A DNA stretch of 64,000 bases from an uncultured Lachnospiraceae bacterium (GTDB taxonomy: Bacteria; Bacillota; Clostridia; Lachnospirales; Lachnospiraceae), in NCBI GenBank assembly GCA_900550475.1, contig URSA01000011.1, positions 1-64,000 of the forward strand. Direction: 5' to 3'. The first letter of the stretch is position 1, and each line of letters begins with the position of its first letter. Positions 34,319 through 42,641 of the stretch are shown here, one piece after another. The notes beneath the pieces were generated by a model. The model searched no databases and was not told the DNA's origin. It saw only the letters and a list, made by a program, of their open reading frames with translations. Made by a program: the position numbers and the translations under genes.

Positions 34319-35719
34319 CTACATTTTTTCCGAAAGAAGCTTTCTGCCCATCAATACGCCCATGGCGGAAGCCATCATAAGGCCTCTTGTCCAGCCGCTG
34401 GAATCGCCCAGACAGTGCAGTCCCTTCACGTTGGTGTTCAGATCCGTGTCCATCTTCACCTTGTTGCTGTAGAACTTGAGCTCCGGCGAATAAAGCAGGG
34501 TCTCCGTTCCCGCAAAGCCCGGCACCACATGATCCACCGCCTGAATGAAGTTAATGATGTTCACCATGGCGCGGTAAGGCATTGCCGCCGTGATATCTCC
34601 CGCCACCACATCCGGCAGGGTGGGACGCACATTGGACTGTGCCAGCTCCTTCTGCCATGTCCGCTTGCCGTCGAGAATATCGCCGTAGCGCTGCACCATG
34701 ATCTGTCCGGCGCCCAGCATGTTTGTCAGCTCGCCCACCTTCTGCGCATAGGCGATGGGCTGGTTGAAGGGCTCCGTAAAGTTGTGGGAACACAGAATGG
34801 CAAGGTTGGTATTGTTGGACTTCAGATCCTTGTAGGAATGTCCGTTCACCACCGCCAGACCGCCGTCGTAATTTTCCTGACTGACAAAGCCGCCCGGATT
34901 CTGACAGAAAGTGCGCACCTTGTTCTTGAACGGTCTGGGATAGCCGATCAGCTTGGACTCGTAGAGCACCTGATTAACCTCTTCCATGATCTCGTTTCGC
35001 ACCTCCACACGCACGCCGATGTCGACGGTTCCCGGCTTGTGGGCAATGTCGTATTTTGCGCATATGTTCTGCAGCCAGTCAGCTCCCCGCCTGCCGGTCG
35101 CCACCACGATATGTTCCGCCTCGTAGAGGGTCTCCTCTTTCTTTGCGTTCTTCGCAACCACACCCTTGCAGACGCCGTTCTCGATCACCAGATCTTCGCA
35201 GCTATGCCCGAACAGCATATCCACGCCCTTCTCCTGCAGGTATTTTTCAATCGCCAGATAAAGCTGCTGCGCCTTCTCCGTTCCCAGATGCCTGATTGGG
35301 CAGTCCACCAGCTTAAGTCCCGCCTGAATGGCGCGCTTTCTGATATCCTTTACCTTGTCTGGATCCGACACGCCCTCCACATGGGAGTCAGCCCCGAACT
35401 CCAGATAAATCTTATCCGTGTAGTCGATGAGCTCCTGCGCGAACTCCTCCCCCACCAGAGTCGGGAAGTCGCCGCCCACCTCGTAGCTTAGCGACAGCTT
35501 TCCGTCGGAAAATGCTCCCGCCCCGGAGAATCCGGTCGTAATATTGCAGGGCTCGCACCCCACGCATTTATGGGTCTTCGCCTTGGGACAGCTTCTGTCC
35601 TCCACCGATTTCCCCTTTTCTATCATCAGAATCTTTTTCCTGCTTCCGTTCTTCACCAGCTCAAGCGCCGTAAAGATTCCCGCAGGCCCCGCCCCCACGA
35701 TCACTACATCATATTTCAT
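34319..35719 (-). CDS. FAD-dependent dehydrogenase/oxidoreductase (COG2509-like)
   Basis: Flavoprotein of unknown substrate. The N-terminal Rossmann motif VVIVGAGPAGIFTALEL binds FAD; a Cys-rich segment (SCPKAKTHKCVGCEPC) follows at about 50-65, then a GFSGAGAFSDGKL motif. The C-terminal GLHCLGDSSGWTRGLMMAS is the second FAD contact. The arrangement fits the uncharacterised FAD-dependent dehydrogenases of COG2509. Start at ATG 35719 with GGAG 6 nt upstream; 30 open codons upstream are probably non-coding. 466 aa. The following (upstream) 690 bp is gene-poor. Confidence 0.82.
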   Translation of the reverse strand: MKYDVVIVGAGPAGIFTALELVKNGSRKKILMIEKGKSVEDRSCPKAKTHKCVGCEPCNITTGFSGAGAFSDGKLSLSYEVGGDFPTLVGEEFAQELIDYTDKIYLEFGADSHVEGVSDPDKVKDIRKRAIQAGLKLVDCPIRHLGTEKAQQLYLAIEKYLQEKGVDMLFGHSCEDLVIENGVCKGVVAKNAKKEETLYEAEHIVVATGRRGADWLQNICAKYDIAHKPGTVDIGVRVEVRNEIMEEVNQVLYESKLIGYPRPFKNKVRTFCQNPGGFVSQENYDGGLAVVNGHSYKDLKSNNTNLAILCSHNFTEPFNQPIAYAQKVGELTNMLGAGQIMVQRYGDILDGKRTWQKELAQSNVRPTLPDVVAGDITAAMPYRAMVNIINFIQAVDHVVPGFAGTETLLYSPELKFYSNKVKMDTDLNTNVKGLHCLGDSSGWTRGLMMASAMGVLMGRKLLSEKM

Positions 35720-35889
35720 TCTTTTCTCCATTTCTGCGCACGTCTTTCGCAATCTTCTCACCATCCGGGACAACCAAAAAAGGCTCTCCCTTTCCTTTCG
35801 ATTCAGCATACCTTTTCATTCTATCCTTTCCGTGCGGTACACGCAAGCAGGAATTTTCTATGTGGCTTGTCATTTGCTTTCCTTTTGCG

Positions 35890-36030
35890 TTTTTCATTAT
35901 AGGCTTTTCCCTTGGAGTTTCATGGGGCACGGGGCTTTTCCTTTGATCTTTCCATTATAAGCTTTTCCCTTGGAGATTCATGGCATTTTTCCTTTGGGCT
36001 TTCTTCCTGTGCTTTTCATAGTGAGCTTTT
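35890..36030 (-). repeat. Degenerate repeats: CCAAGGGAAAAGC-type units
   Basis: Read on the minus strand, two near-identical segments (about 35893-35925 and 35950-35982) carry CTCCAAGGGAAAAGCYTATAATG. A related third segment adjoins the mirrored repeat set at about 36015-36045 (CCCGGGAAAAGCTCACTATG). The centres are 57 and 66 bp apart. No gene with a ribosome binding site is seen. The TATAAT inside each unit resembles a -10 element, but no -35 accompanies it. Confidence 0.6.
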
Positions 36031-36033
36031 CCC

Positions 36034-36300
36034 GGGATTGTATCCCAGAAGAAAAAAATTCTTTTTTAGATCCCAATTATCAGAAAAACCAAACTGATAA
36101 CACCTGTTATTTTGCAATATTGTCTCTATACAGAGAAAAATGCTTTCCCGGATCCCACAAAACAAGGAAAAATGGGATCCAAAGTGAGAAAAATATTTAC
36201 AGAGATACAATTTCCTCCTCAAAGGCACCTTTTACGACCTGAAAATGCGAAAATTGGGATCCAAAACAAAAGAAATCTCCGTGGGGATACAATTCCCATC
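36034..36300. repeat. Mirrored set of four diverged repeats with 82-bp spacing
   Basis: Each unit has a GGGATCC block and a GATACAAT block whose first bases are exactly 30 nt apart. Two units read on the minus strand (GGG at 36074 and 36156) and two on the plus strand (GGG at 36174 and 36256). Within each pair the period is 82 bp, and all four are symmetric about position 36165. The blocks are conserved while the sequence between them is not; one unit has GAGACAAT in place of GATACAAT. Composition is more AT-rich than the flanking genes. Confidence 0.8.
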
Positions 36301-36407
36301 ATTGACGGGATTGAAATTTTCACAAAATCTCTTATGTCAGCCATATTATCCTCATTTCCGAACAATCTGTCCTGTCAAAAATATGTTTTTGCTCTCCGGT
36401 CACCCTG

Positions 36408-36920
36408 CTACATTATGCTCTGCCATTCTTCCACCAAGGTGCGGAAGCGTTCCTTTTTCTCCTGTTTCTCCCCGTACTGCGGATCCACAAAAGCACTGTT
36501 CAAAAGCATCAGATACTTTTCATTATATCTGTCCACCGCACGCTTCACGGTCTCGTCCGACTCCGTCCGCAGGCACCCGCTCTGTTCAAAGTCAATCAGC
36601 TCTTTTTGCAGGTACACCGCGCTCTCCCTGCATGTAGCCCGCAGGCAGCTCTTTTTGACCGCTTTTACATACATTGCATACGCCACAATGATCAAAAGAA
36701 TGATTGCTATTCACGGTGTTCAGATAATCCGTAAAATCCTGCTGGCTGCGGAACCGTTCCATTATCTTGTGGGGATCCAGTCGGGAAATGATTTCATTCT
36801 GATATGAGGTGATCTCCCTGTTGATGTCCCCGTCACCTGATCGATCAGCCCGGCTACCCTTCTTTCCTGATTTACCACATACCTGTCCAGACCCGCATTG
36901 ATTTTTTTCAGGATTAGCAT
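36408..36920 (-). pseudogene. Frameshifted gene for a small single-pass membrane protein
   Basis: Three adjoining minus-strand frames read as one protein. Frame 1 runs from ATG 36920 (MLILKKINAGLDRYVV) to the GGGG run at 36828-36831. Frame 2 continues with DINREITSYQNEIISRLD and KIMERFRSQQDFTDYLN to about 36710. Frame 3 resumes with a hydrophobic helix IAIILLIIVAYAMYV and a charged C-terminus ending VEEWQSIM. One extra G in the G run would join frames 1 and 2; a single-base deletion would join 2 and 3. Two breaks suggest decay or sequencing error. The intact protein would be about 170 aa with a coiled-coil-like N-terminus. No family recognised. It is divergent from the XRE regulator. Confidence 0.6.
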
Positions 36921-36936
36921 AATTGTCTATACAATT
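36921..36936. promoter_or_regulatory. Palindromic operator candidate between the XRE regulator and the frameshifted gene
   Basis: AATTGT-CTAT-ACAATT, a perfect 6-bp inverted repeat with a 4-bp spacer. It overlaps a TATACA -10-like element (36928-36933) for the regulator and abuts the start of the divergent gene. Typical place for an autoregulatory XRE operator. Confidence 0.5.
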
Positions 36937-36965
36937 CAAGTACAAACATGAAATAGGGGCACAGA

Positions 36966-37301
36966 ATGAACTATTTTGAAATCGGACAACGAATCAGAAA
37001 AATACGGAAAGCCAACAATTTTTCTCAGGAGCAGTTGGCGGAACGGGTGGGCATATCCACCACGCATATGAGCCATATCGAAACCGGAAACACCAAGCTC
37101 AGCCTTCCTGTGCTGGTGGATATCGCCGGTGTCCTGTCGGTGTCGGAAGACGAACTGCTGCACGATAACGCGCACACAAACAAGGCCTCCGCAGCGCGGG
37201 AAATGTCCGATATTCTGGATTCCTGCACGGCAACCGAGGCCTGTATTCTGCTTGATATCCTGAAAGCATCCGCCGTTGCACTTCATAGGCATAAGCAGTA
37301 G
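36966..37301 (+). CDS. XRE-family transcriptional regulator
   Basis: Small DNA-binding protein. Residues about 7-62 form a Cro/C1-type helix-turn-helix (IGQRIRKIRKANNFSQEQLA, then GISTTHMSHIETGNTKLS). The C-terminal 45 residues (LDSCTATEACILLDILKASA) are helical and probably mediate dimerisation. 111 aa. AGGGG lies 6 nt before the ATG. It is divergent from the frameshifted membrane protein gene across a palindrome, so it may regulate itself and that gene. It is one of only five intact plus-strand genes and converges with spoIVB. Confidence 0.9.
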   Translation: MNYFEIGQRIRKIRKANNFSQEQLAERVGISTTHMSHIETGNTKLSLPVLVDIAGVLSVSEDELLHDNAHTNKASAAREMSDILDSCTATEACILLDILKASAVALHRHKQ

Positions 37302-37313
37302 GGGATTGTTTTC

Positions 37314-38621
37314 TCAATGCCCCAACATCTCTTCCACGAAGATTCCGTAGCCGCTGGTGGAGTCGTTGACCAGCACATGGGTGACTGCGCCCACAAGCTT
37401 TCCGTTCTGGACGATGGGCGCGCCGCTCATGCCCTGCACGATACCACCGGTAATGGCGATCAGGTTGGGATCCGTGACCCGGAGCACGATTCCCTTGTTG
37501 ATATTTGTGTGATCCAGATGGAGCTCCGTGATCTCGATATCGTAATACTGCGGTTCCCCGTCCACGGTGCACAGAATCTGTGCCTCCCCCGTCTGCACCT
37601 CCTGCTTTAAGGCGATTGGGATCGGCTCCGTCTCGATCCGGGAGAGCATTTTTTCATTGCAGACGCCGAAAATCCCCTGCTCCGTGTTGCTGTCCACCGT
37701 GCCCAGAATGTTGCGGTCGGAATATTCGATCATGCCGGTCATCTCGCCGGGATTCCCCCTGGTTCCCTTCTTGATCGCAATGATTTCCGTGCGGTAGAGG
37801 GTTCCGCGATCCAGCTTCATCACAAGGCTGGTGTCCACATCATTGATGCCATGCCCCAGCGCGCCGAAATTTCCCTCGCTGTCCACAAAGGTCATGGTTC
37901 CCACTCCCTGTGCATTGTCCCGCACCCAGATTCCCAGCTTGTATTTGCCGCTCTGATTCTGCACCGGCTCCACGGTCACATCAAATTCCTCCTCCCCCCG
38001 CCTTACCGTCAGGGTCACAGCGTCCCCGCCGGAATTTTCCACATCCCGGATAAACGCCTTCTTTCCCGTAACCTCCCTGCCGTCAAGGGCGGTGATATAG
38101 TCCCCTGTTTTCAACAGATACTGGGAGGGGGAGACCTCCTGCCCGGAGAGGGAGACAAAGTTTCCCACCCCGATGACCAGAATGCCGTCCGTCTCCAGAT
38201 AGATGCCGATGGGCAGACCCACGGGCGTCAGTTCCAGATCCTTTATGACCTCAATGTTGACCTGCTTGAAGGGAATGAAGCCGAACAGCTTCAGATCCAT
38301 CTGATAGGAGCTTAAGGTGTCGGCTTTCATGGTGACGGGCGCTCCCAGGTCAATATGGATGCTGTCGGCGGGAATATTGGAGGCATTCTGCCTGCTTGCC
38401 GTCACCGAGCTCTCCTGACTGCTGTTTTCTGTTTTTCTGATTTCCCCCGATACCGGCAAGCCCATGTCAAGCACCTGCTCCTCTCCCATACGCAGTTTTA
38501 TGTTTTTCGGAATCTGCCCGTACACCGCCAGAACCCAGACCAGAACCAGACTCAGGCAGGTGAAGGTCAGTGCGATCTTAAGACACCTGCGGTAAATATT
38601 TCTTCTTCTCTGCATTTTCAT
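37314..38621 (-). CDS. spoIVB: Stage IV sporulation protein B, S55 serine peptidase
   Basis: Secreted PDZ protease made in the forespore that signals to the mother cell to activate pro-sigma-K processing. The 435-aa protein has an N-terminal membrane anchor (IALTFTCLSLVLVWVLAVYG), a PDZ domain (about 165-235, with YLLKTGDYITALDGREV), and the S55 catalytic domain with the histidine in GALGHGINDVD and the serine in GMSGAPIVQNGKLVGAVTH. Start at ATG 38621; 24 codons upstream are open but overlap the terminator of recN. It follows recN as in other Firmicutes; spo0A, which usually comes next, is absent from that place. Confidence 0.95.
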   Translation of the reverse strand: MKMQRRRNIYRRCLKIALTFTCLSLVLVWVLAVYGQIPKNIKLRMGEEQVLDMGLPVSGEIRKTENSSQESSVTASRQNASNIPADSIHIDLGAPVTMKADTLSSYQMDLKLFGFIPFKQVNIEVIKDLELTPVGLPIGIYLETDGILVIGVGNFVSLSGQEVSPSQYLLKTGDYITALDGREVTGKKAFIRDVENSGGDAVTLTVRRGEEEFDVTVEPVQNQSGKYKLGIWVRDNAQGVGTMTFVDSEGNFGALGHGINDVDTSLVMKLDRGTLYRTEIIAIKKGTRGNPGEMTGMIEYSDRNILGTVDSNTEQGIFGVCNEKMLSRIETEPIPIALKQEVQTGEAQILCTVDGEPQYYDIEITELHLDHTNINKGIVLRVTDPNLIAITGGIVQGMSGAPIVQNGKLVGAVTHVLVNDSTSGYGIFVEEMLGH

Positions 38622-38654
38622 AGCCACGCCTCTCTCCCTCAAAAATGTACGCAA

Positions 38655-38682
38655 AAAGGAGTATCCATTCGGATACTCCTTT
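38655..38682 (-). terminator. Hairpin between recN and spoIVB
   Basis: AAAGGAGTATCC (38655-38666) and GGATACTCCTTT (38671-38682) pair around ATTC; on the minus strand TTTTTGCG follows. It probably ends the recN transcript, giving spoIVB its own control, as expected for a forespore gene. Confidence 0.75.
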
Positions 38683-38718
38683 AGTGTTATCACTTTTTAC
38701 ACCGCCTAAACGGTCATT

Positions 38719-40392
38719 CTATTTTTGTTTAATTTTGGCAGCCTGCATGCGAAGCTCCTTCGCGTTGTCGAGTGCCGCCTGTGTCAGGGTGTCCGCTCCC
38801 AGCATTCTTGCAAGCTCATCGGAAATCCTTGCGTCGGACAGGCGGTGGATTCCCGTAACGGTGCTCTCCCCGTCCGTCTGCTTCTCAATGAGGAAGTGCG
38901 CATCCGCCATCGCCGCGATCTGAGGCAGATGGGTGATGCAGATAACCTGATGGGCGCGCGCCAGCGTTCCCAGCTTTTCCGCCACCTTCCATGCGGTTCT
39001 TCCGCTGATTCCGGTGTCGATCTCATCAAAGATCAGGGTATCTACCGCATCTCTCTCTGCAAGCACGGTCTTGATCGCCAACATGATTCTGGACAGCTCG
39101 CCGCCGCTTGCCACCGCGCCGAGAGGCTTCACCGCCTCGCCCGGGTTCGTGGAGATCAGAAACTCCACATCATCAAAGCCGTCCGCAGACGGTTCCTTCT
39201 GCTCAATTCCGATCACAAACTCCACCGAGAGAAAATTCAGATCCTCAAGCGCCGTCCGCAGCAGCTCTGTCAGCTCAGCCGCCTTCTCCCGCCGGAGCGC
39301 GGAGAGTGCTTCGCATTTTTCAAGAAGTGCCTCCTCCGCCTTTGAAAGCTCTGCAAGCATCTGCTTGCGGTAGGTTTCATAATCATCCAGTTTTTCTATT
39401 TTTTCCGAGATCTGCCCGGCGTATGCAAGCACATCCTCAATGGATTTTCCATATTTTTCCTTCAATCGGTTGATCTGGTTCAACCGATCCTGCACCATGG
39501 CAAAATCCCCGCCGTCAAACTCCATATCGCTTAGGTAGTCCGCGATCTCCCGGTTGAAATCCCCCAAAAGGGACTCGATCTCGCCGATCTGCTCCGACAA
39601 CCCGGCAAGCGTTTCATCGTAGCCCGAAACTCCCGTCAATTCCCGCACGGCTCTTCCGATCAGCTCCGCAGCTCCCTCGCCGTCATTGCCCGTAAACCGG
39701 TGTGCCGCACCTAACGCCTCGCCGATCTTCTGGCTGTTTGCCATGATGCGGTAACGGCTTTCCAGCTCCTCGTCCTCACCGTCCCGGAGCGCCGCCTGCC
39801 CGATCTCCTCCGCCTCGTAGCGGAGCAGGGACAGCTCCCGCTTTCTCGCCGCCTCGTCCATCTGTCCGGCTTCCAGCTCATCGCGCAGCCGCTCCCTCTC
39901 CTTGTAGAGCGTCCGCACCTCCCGCATCAGCGTCTCCGCCTCCGCGCCCGCAAACGCATCCAGAATTTCCAGATGCTTCTTTTTGTTCAGAAGAGACTGG
40001 TGCTCATGCTGTCCGTGAATGTCAAGCAGCAGCTCCGATATCTCCTTGAGCTGCCTTGCGCTCACCGTCTCTCCGTTCACGCGGCTTACGCTTCTGCCCT
40101 GCTGCAGCCTGCGGGATACGGTGATCACATCCTCCCTCGGGAGCTCCATCTGCAACAGCTTTTGTCCAAGCCGTTCATCCTGACAGTCAAAGGTAAGCTC
40201 CACAAGCGCGCTGTCCGCCCCGTGGCGGATCAGGTCACTGTCTGCCTTCGCACCCAGCGCCAGACTCACGGAACCGATCAGGATGGATTTTCCCGCGCCG
40301 GTCTCACCGGTCAGAATGTTCAGACCCGGTGCAAATTCCACTTCCGTCTCTTCGATTAATGCCAGATTTTTAACATGTAAACTCAGTAACAT
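38719..40392 (-). CDS. recN: DNA repair protein RecN
   Basis: SMC-like ATPase for double-strand break repair. The 557-aa protein has the N-terminal Walker A GLNILTGETGAGKSI, a coiled-coil centre, the signature ASGGELSRIMLAIK, and Walker B TLIFDEIDTGISG followed by the H-loop CITHLPQIAAMA. Length is normal. It lies between argR and spoIVB in the conserved block. Confidence 0.96.
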   Translation of the reverse strand: MLLSLHVKNLALIEETEVEFAPGLNILTGETGAGKSILIGSVSLALGAKADSDLIRHGADSALVELTFDCQDERLGQKLLQMELPREDVITVSRRLQQGRSVSRVNGETVSARQLKEISELLLDIHGQHEHQSLLNKKKHLEILDAFAGAEAETLMREVRTLYKERERLRDELEAGQMDEAARKRELSLLRYEAEEIGQAALRDGEDEELESRYRIMANSQKIGEALGAAHRFTGNDGEGAAELIGRAVRELTGVSGYDETLAGLSEQIGEIESLLGDFNREIADYLSDMEFDGGDFAMVQDRLNQINRLKEKYGKSIEDVLAYAGQISEKIEKLDDYETYRKQMLAELSKAEEALLEKCEALSALRREKAAELTELLRTALEDLNFLSVEFVIGIEQKEPSADGFDDVEFLISTNPGEAVKPLGAVASGGELSRIMLAIKTVLAERDAVDTLIFDEIDTGISGRTAWKVAEKLGTLARAHQVICITHLPQIAAMADAHFLIEKQTDGESTVTGIHRLSDARISDELARMLGADTLTQAALDNAKELRMQAAKIKQK

Positions 40393-40439
40393 AAGTCCTC
40401 TTCTACCTTCTCACAGGGAACCCTTATCCGTTTTTTTAC

Positions 40440-40892
40440 TCACCTGTCGATCATGGATTTGATCTTCTCCATCAGAACCTGAGTGTCCTCCACCGTTCTG
40501 ACCGCCATCATAATGGTATCGTCGCCTGCAATACAGCCCACGATCTCCTTGAATTTCATGGCGTCCACCGCGGCAGCCACCGCCATTGCCATGCCGGACA
40601 CCGTCTTGATCACCAGAATGTTCTGCGCCATATCCATGGACACGAAGCCGTCCCTCAGCACGCGGATGTACTTGTCCCCCAAATGACTGTCATCCTGCTT
40701 TATGACAATGTACTTCTGTTTTCCTTCCCCGGTAGGCACCTTGGAGAGCTTAAGCTCCCTGATATCGCGGGACACGGTGGCCTGCGTCACATCATAGCCC
40801 GCCTGACGGAGGTACGCCGCCAGCTCCTCCTGGGTCTCCACATCATGCTTGTCAATGATCTCGATAATTTTTCCGTGCCTTACCTTTTTCAT
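40440..40892 (-). CDS. argR: Arginine repressor ArgR/AhrC
   Basis: Hexameric arginine-sensing regulator of arginine metabolism. The N-terminal winged helix (RHGKIIEIIDKHDVETQEEL, then GYDVTQATVSRDIRELKLSK) is standard; the C-terminal oligomerisation domain has the arginine-binding GCIAGDDTIMM. ATG 40892 gives the usual 150 aa; an in-frame TTG at 40916 would overlap the nadK stop and add 8 residues. The ribosome binding site is weak, suggesting coupling to nadK. Confidence 0.94.
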   Translation of the reverse strand: MKKVRHGKIIEIIDKHDVETQEELAAYLRQAGYDVTQATVSRDIRELKLSKVPTGEGKQKYIVIKQDDSHLGDKYIRVLRDGFVSMDMAQNILVIKTVSGMAMAVAAAVDAMKFKEIVGCIAGDDTIMMAVRTVEDTQVLMEKIKSMIDR

Positions 40893-40912
40893 AAGCCAAT
40901 CCGTACCCTCTC

Positions 40913-41740
40913 TCAATTATCACTCATTTTCTTGTGCAGGATCTCCAGAAATCCGGCATTGCCCAGCTTGATAAAATCCGTGGTGCGCTCCGACTTTACG
41001 ATCCTCACGGCATCTCCCGTCTCAAGTTCCATGCCGCAGCCGTCAAAATTTGCCGCCGCCCTCTGCACGCTTCCGTCCCTGCCTGCCGGGATCTCGATCA
41101 CGATCTCGTCCTCCGCGGACAGCACAATGCTGCGCTGGATCATGGTATGGGGACAGATGGGGGTCAGCACAAGCAGTCTTGCGGAGGGCTCCACGATAGG
41201 ACCTCCCGCCGAAAGATTATACCCCGTGGATCCTGTCGGTGTCGTCACTATCATACCATCTGCCAGATATTTATTCAAAAGTTTTCTGTTCACATAGAGA
41301 TGAAATTGCAGCACCTGCTGGGAACCCGCTTTTCCGATCACAATGTCGTTGAGCGCAAAATCCTCGCGCCGCTCCCCGTTTTTTCGGTGAACGGTGCCGT
41401 TCAGCATCATCCGGCTCTCCAGCTCATAGTCCCCTGCGAGCACCTGCCCAAGCGCCTCGGCAATGCCGTCCGGCTCCACCTCCGTCAGATACCCTAAGGT
41501 GCCCATATTGATTCCGAGCAGGGACACCCCGTGTCTGCCGCCCACGGCTCTCGCCGCCTGCAGCATGGTGCCGTCCCCTCCCAGTGCCAGAACACAGTCC
41601 GCGTCCTCGGGTATGCGCGCATCCTGTCCCACCGCAGCAGAGCAGGCGATGCCGCGCTCCTCAAAATAAGCCCGGATGAATCCGGTCACTGTCAGATCCT
41701 TGTCTTTATGGCTGTTGGTGTAGATACAAAAGTGCTTCAT
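40913..41740 (-). CDS. nadK: NAD kinase
   Basis: Phosphorylates NAD to NADP. The ATP/polyphosphate motif is VLALGGDGTMLQAAR; TPTGSTGYNLSAGGPIV is the second signature, and the NE/D region is present as LNDIVIGK. ATG 41740, preceded by GAGGGG, gives 275 aa; 34 upstream open codons overlap tlyA and are discarded. It lies between tlyA and argR. Confidence 0.95.
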   Translation of the reverse strand: MKHFCIYTNSHKDKDLTVTGFIRAYFEERGIACSAAVGQDARIPEDADCVLALGGDGTMLQAARAVGGRHGVSLLGINMGTLGYLTEVEPDGIAEALGQVLAGDYELESRMMLNGTVHRKNGERREDFALNDIVIGKAGSQQVLQFHLYVNRKLLNKYLADGMIVTTPTGSTGYNLSAGGPIVEPSARLLVLTPICPHTMIQRSIVLSAEDEIVIEIPAGRDGSVQRAAANFDGCGMELETGDAVRIVKSERTTDFIKLGNAGFLEILHKKMSDN

Positions 41741-41753
41741 AACACCCCTCATT

Positions 41754-42641
41754 TCAATCCAGTTTTCCGTGTGCCTCCGAAACAACAGCGGCAATCCGCT
41801 TCTGCCAGTCCTCTTCCCTTGAAAGACCGGCTCCCTGTGCAATCAGCTGCGAAAGCTGATGCTCCGCCTCCTGCTCCGTCCACGCATCACTCTCGGGTCT
41901 GCTGCCCTTTTTTAACGTCAGAAGCACCAGATACTCGATGTTGCCCTCCGGACCCTTGATGGGGGAATAGGTCAGCGCGTCAACCCCAAAACCGATACTG
42001 TCCGCGTAGTCGATCACCTTACAGATAACCTCACGGTGGATCTCCGGCTCCCTGACCACGCCCTTTTTTCCTACCTTGTCCCTGCCCGCCTCAAACTGGG
42101 GCTTGATCAGGCACACCATCCGCGCACCGTCCTTCAAAAGCGCCCGCGCCGGAAGCAGGATCTTCGTCAGGGAAATAAAGGAGACGTCCACAGATGCAAA
42201 ATCCGGTTCCTCAGCCAGATCTCCCGGAACCATGTACCGGAAGTTGGTCTTTTCCATGCAGACCACCCGCTCATCATTGCGCAGCTTCCATGCAAGCTGT
42301 CCATGCCCTACATCCACGGAGTAAACCTTGACCGCGCCGTTCTGCAGCATGCAGTCCGTGAAGCCGCCGGTGGAAGCGCCGATGTCCATGCACACCGCCC
42401 CCTCAAGGGAGAGTGCAAACTCCGCCATCGCCTTCTCCAGCTTATAGCCGCCGCGGCTCACATATTTCTGGGTATCCCCCTTTACCTCCAGCCGGATCTT
42501 TGCCGGGTCAAAGGTGGTTCCCGCCTTGTCTTCGCGCTGTCCGTCCACAAAAACATTGCCGGACATGATGATCGCCTTTGCCTTCTCTCTGGACTCCGCA
42601 TAGCCCTGCGAAACCAAAATGACATCCAGTCTCTCTTTCAT
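41754..42641 (-). CDS. tlyA: TlyA family rRNA (cytidine-2'-O)-methyltransferase
   Basis: S4 RNA-binding domain at residues 1-60 (ERLDVILVSQGYAESREKAK) followed by an FtsJ-like SAM methyltransferase with CMDIGASTGGFTDCMLQ as the SAM motif. The TlyA group methylates 16S and 23S rRNA; it is also annotated as hemolysin. 295 aa. Its ATG overlaps the dxs stop by 4 bp (42638-42641), showing translational coupling. Confidence 0.93.
   Translation of the reverse strand: MKERLDVILVSQGYAESREKAKAIIMSGNVFVDGQREDKAGTTFDPAKIRLEVKGDTQKYVSRGGYKLEKAMAEFALSLEGAVCMDIGASTGGFTDCMLQNGAVKVYSVDVGHGQLAWKLRNDERVVCMEKTNFRYMVPGDLAEEPDFASVDVSFISLTKILLPARALLKDGARMVCLIKPQFEAGRDKVGKKGVVREPEIHREVICKVIDYADSIGFGVDALTYSPIKGPEGNIEYLVLLTLKKGSRPESDAWTEQEAEHQLSQLIAQGAGLSREEDWQKRIAAVVSEAHGKLD

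Noticed and set aside
36034..36300. Repeat set as a CRISPR or an insertion sequence end
   Set aside because: The copies are inverted and diverged, spacers are not of constant content, and no transposase or cas gene is near.
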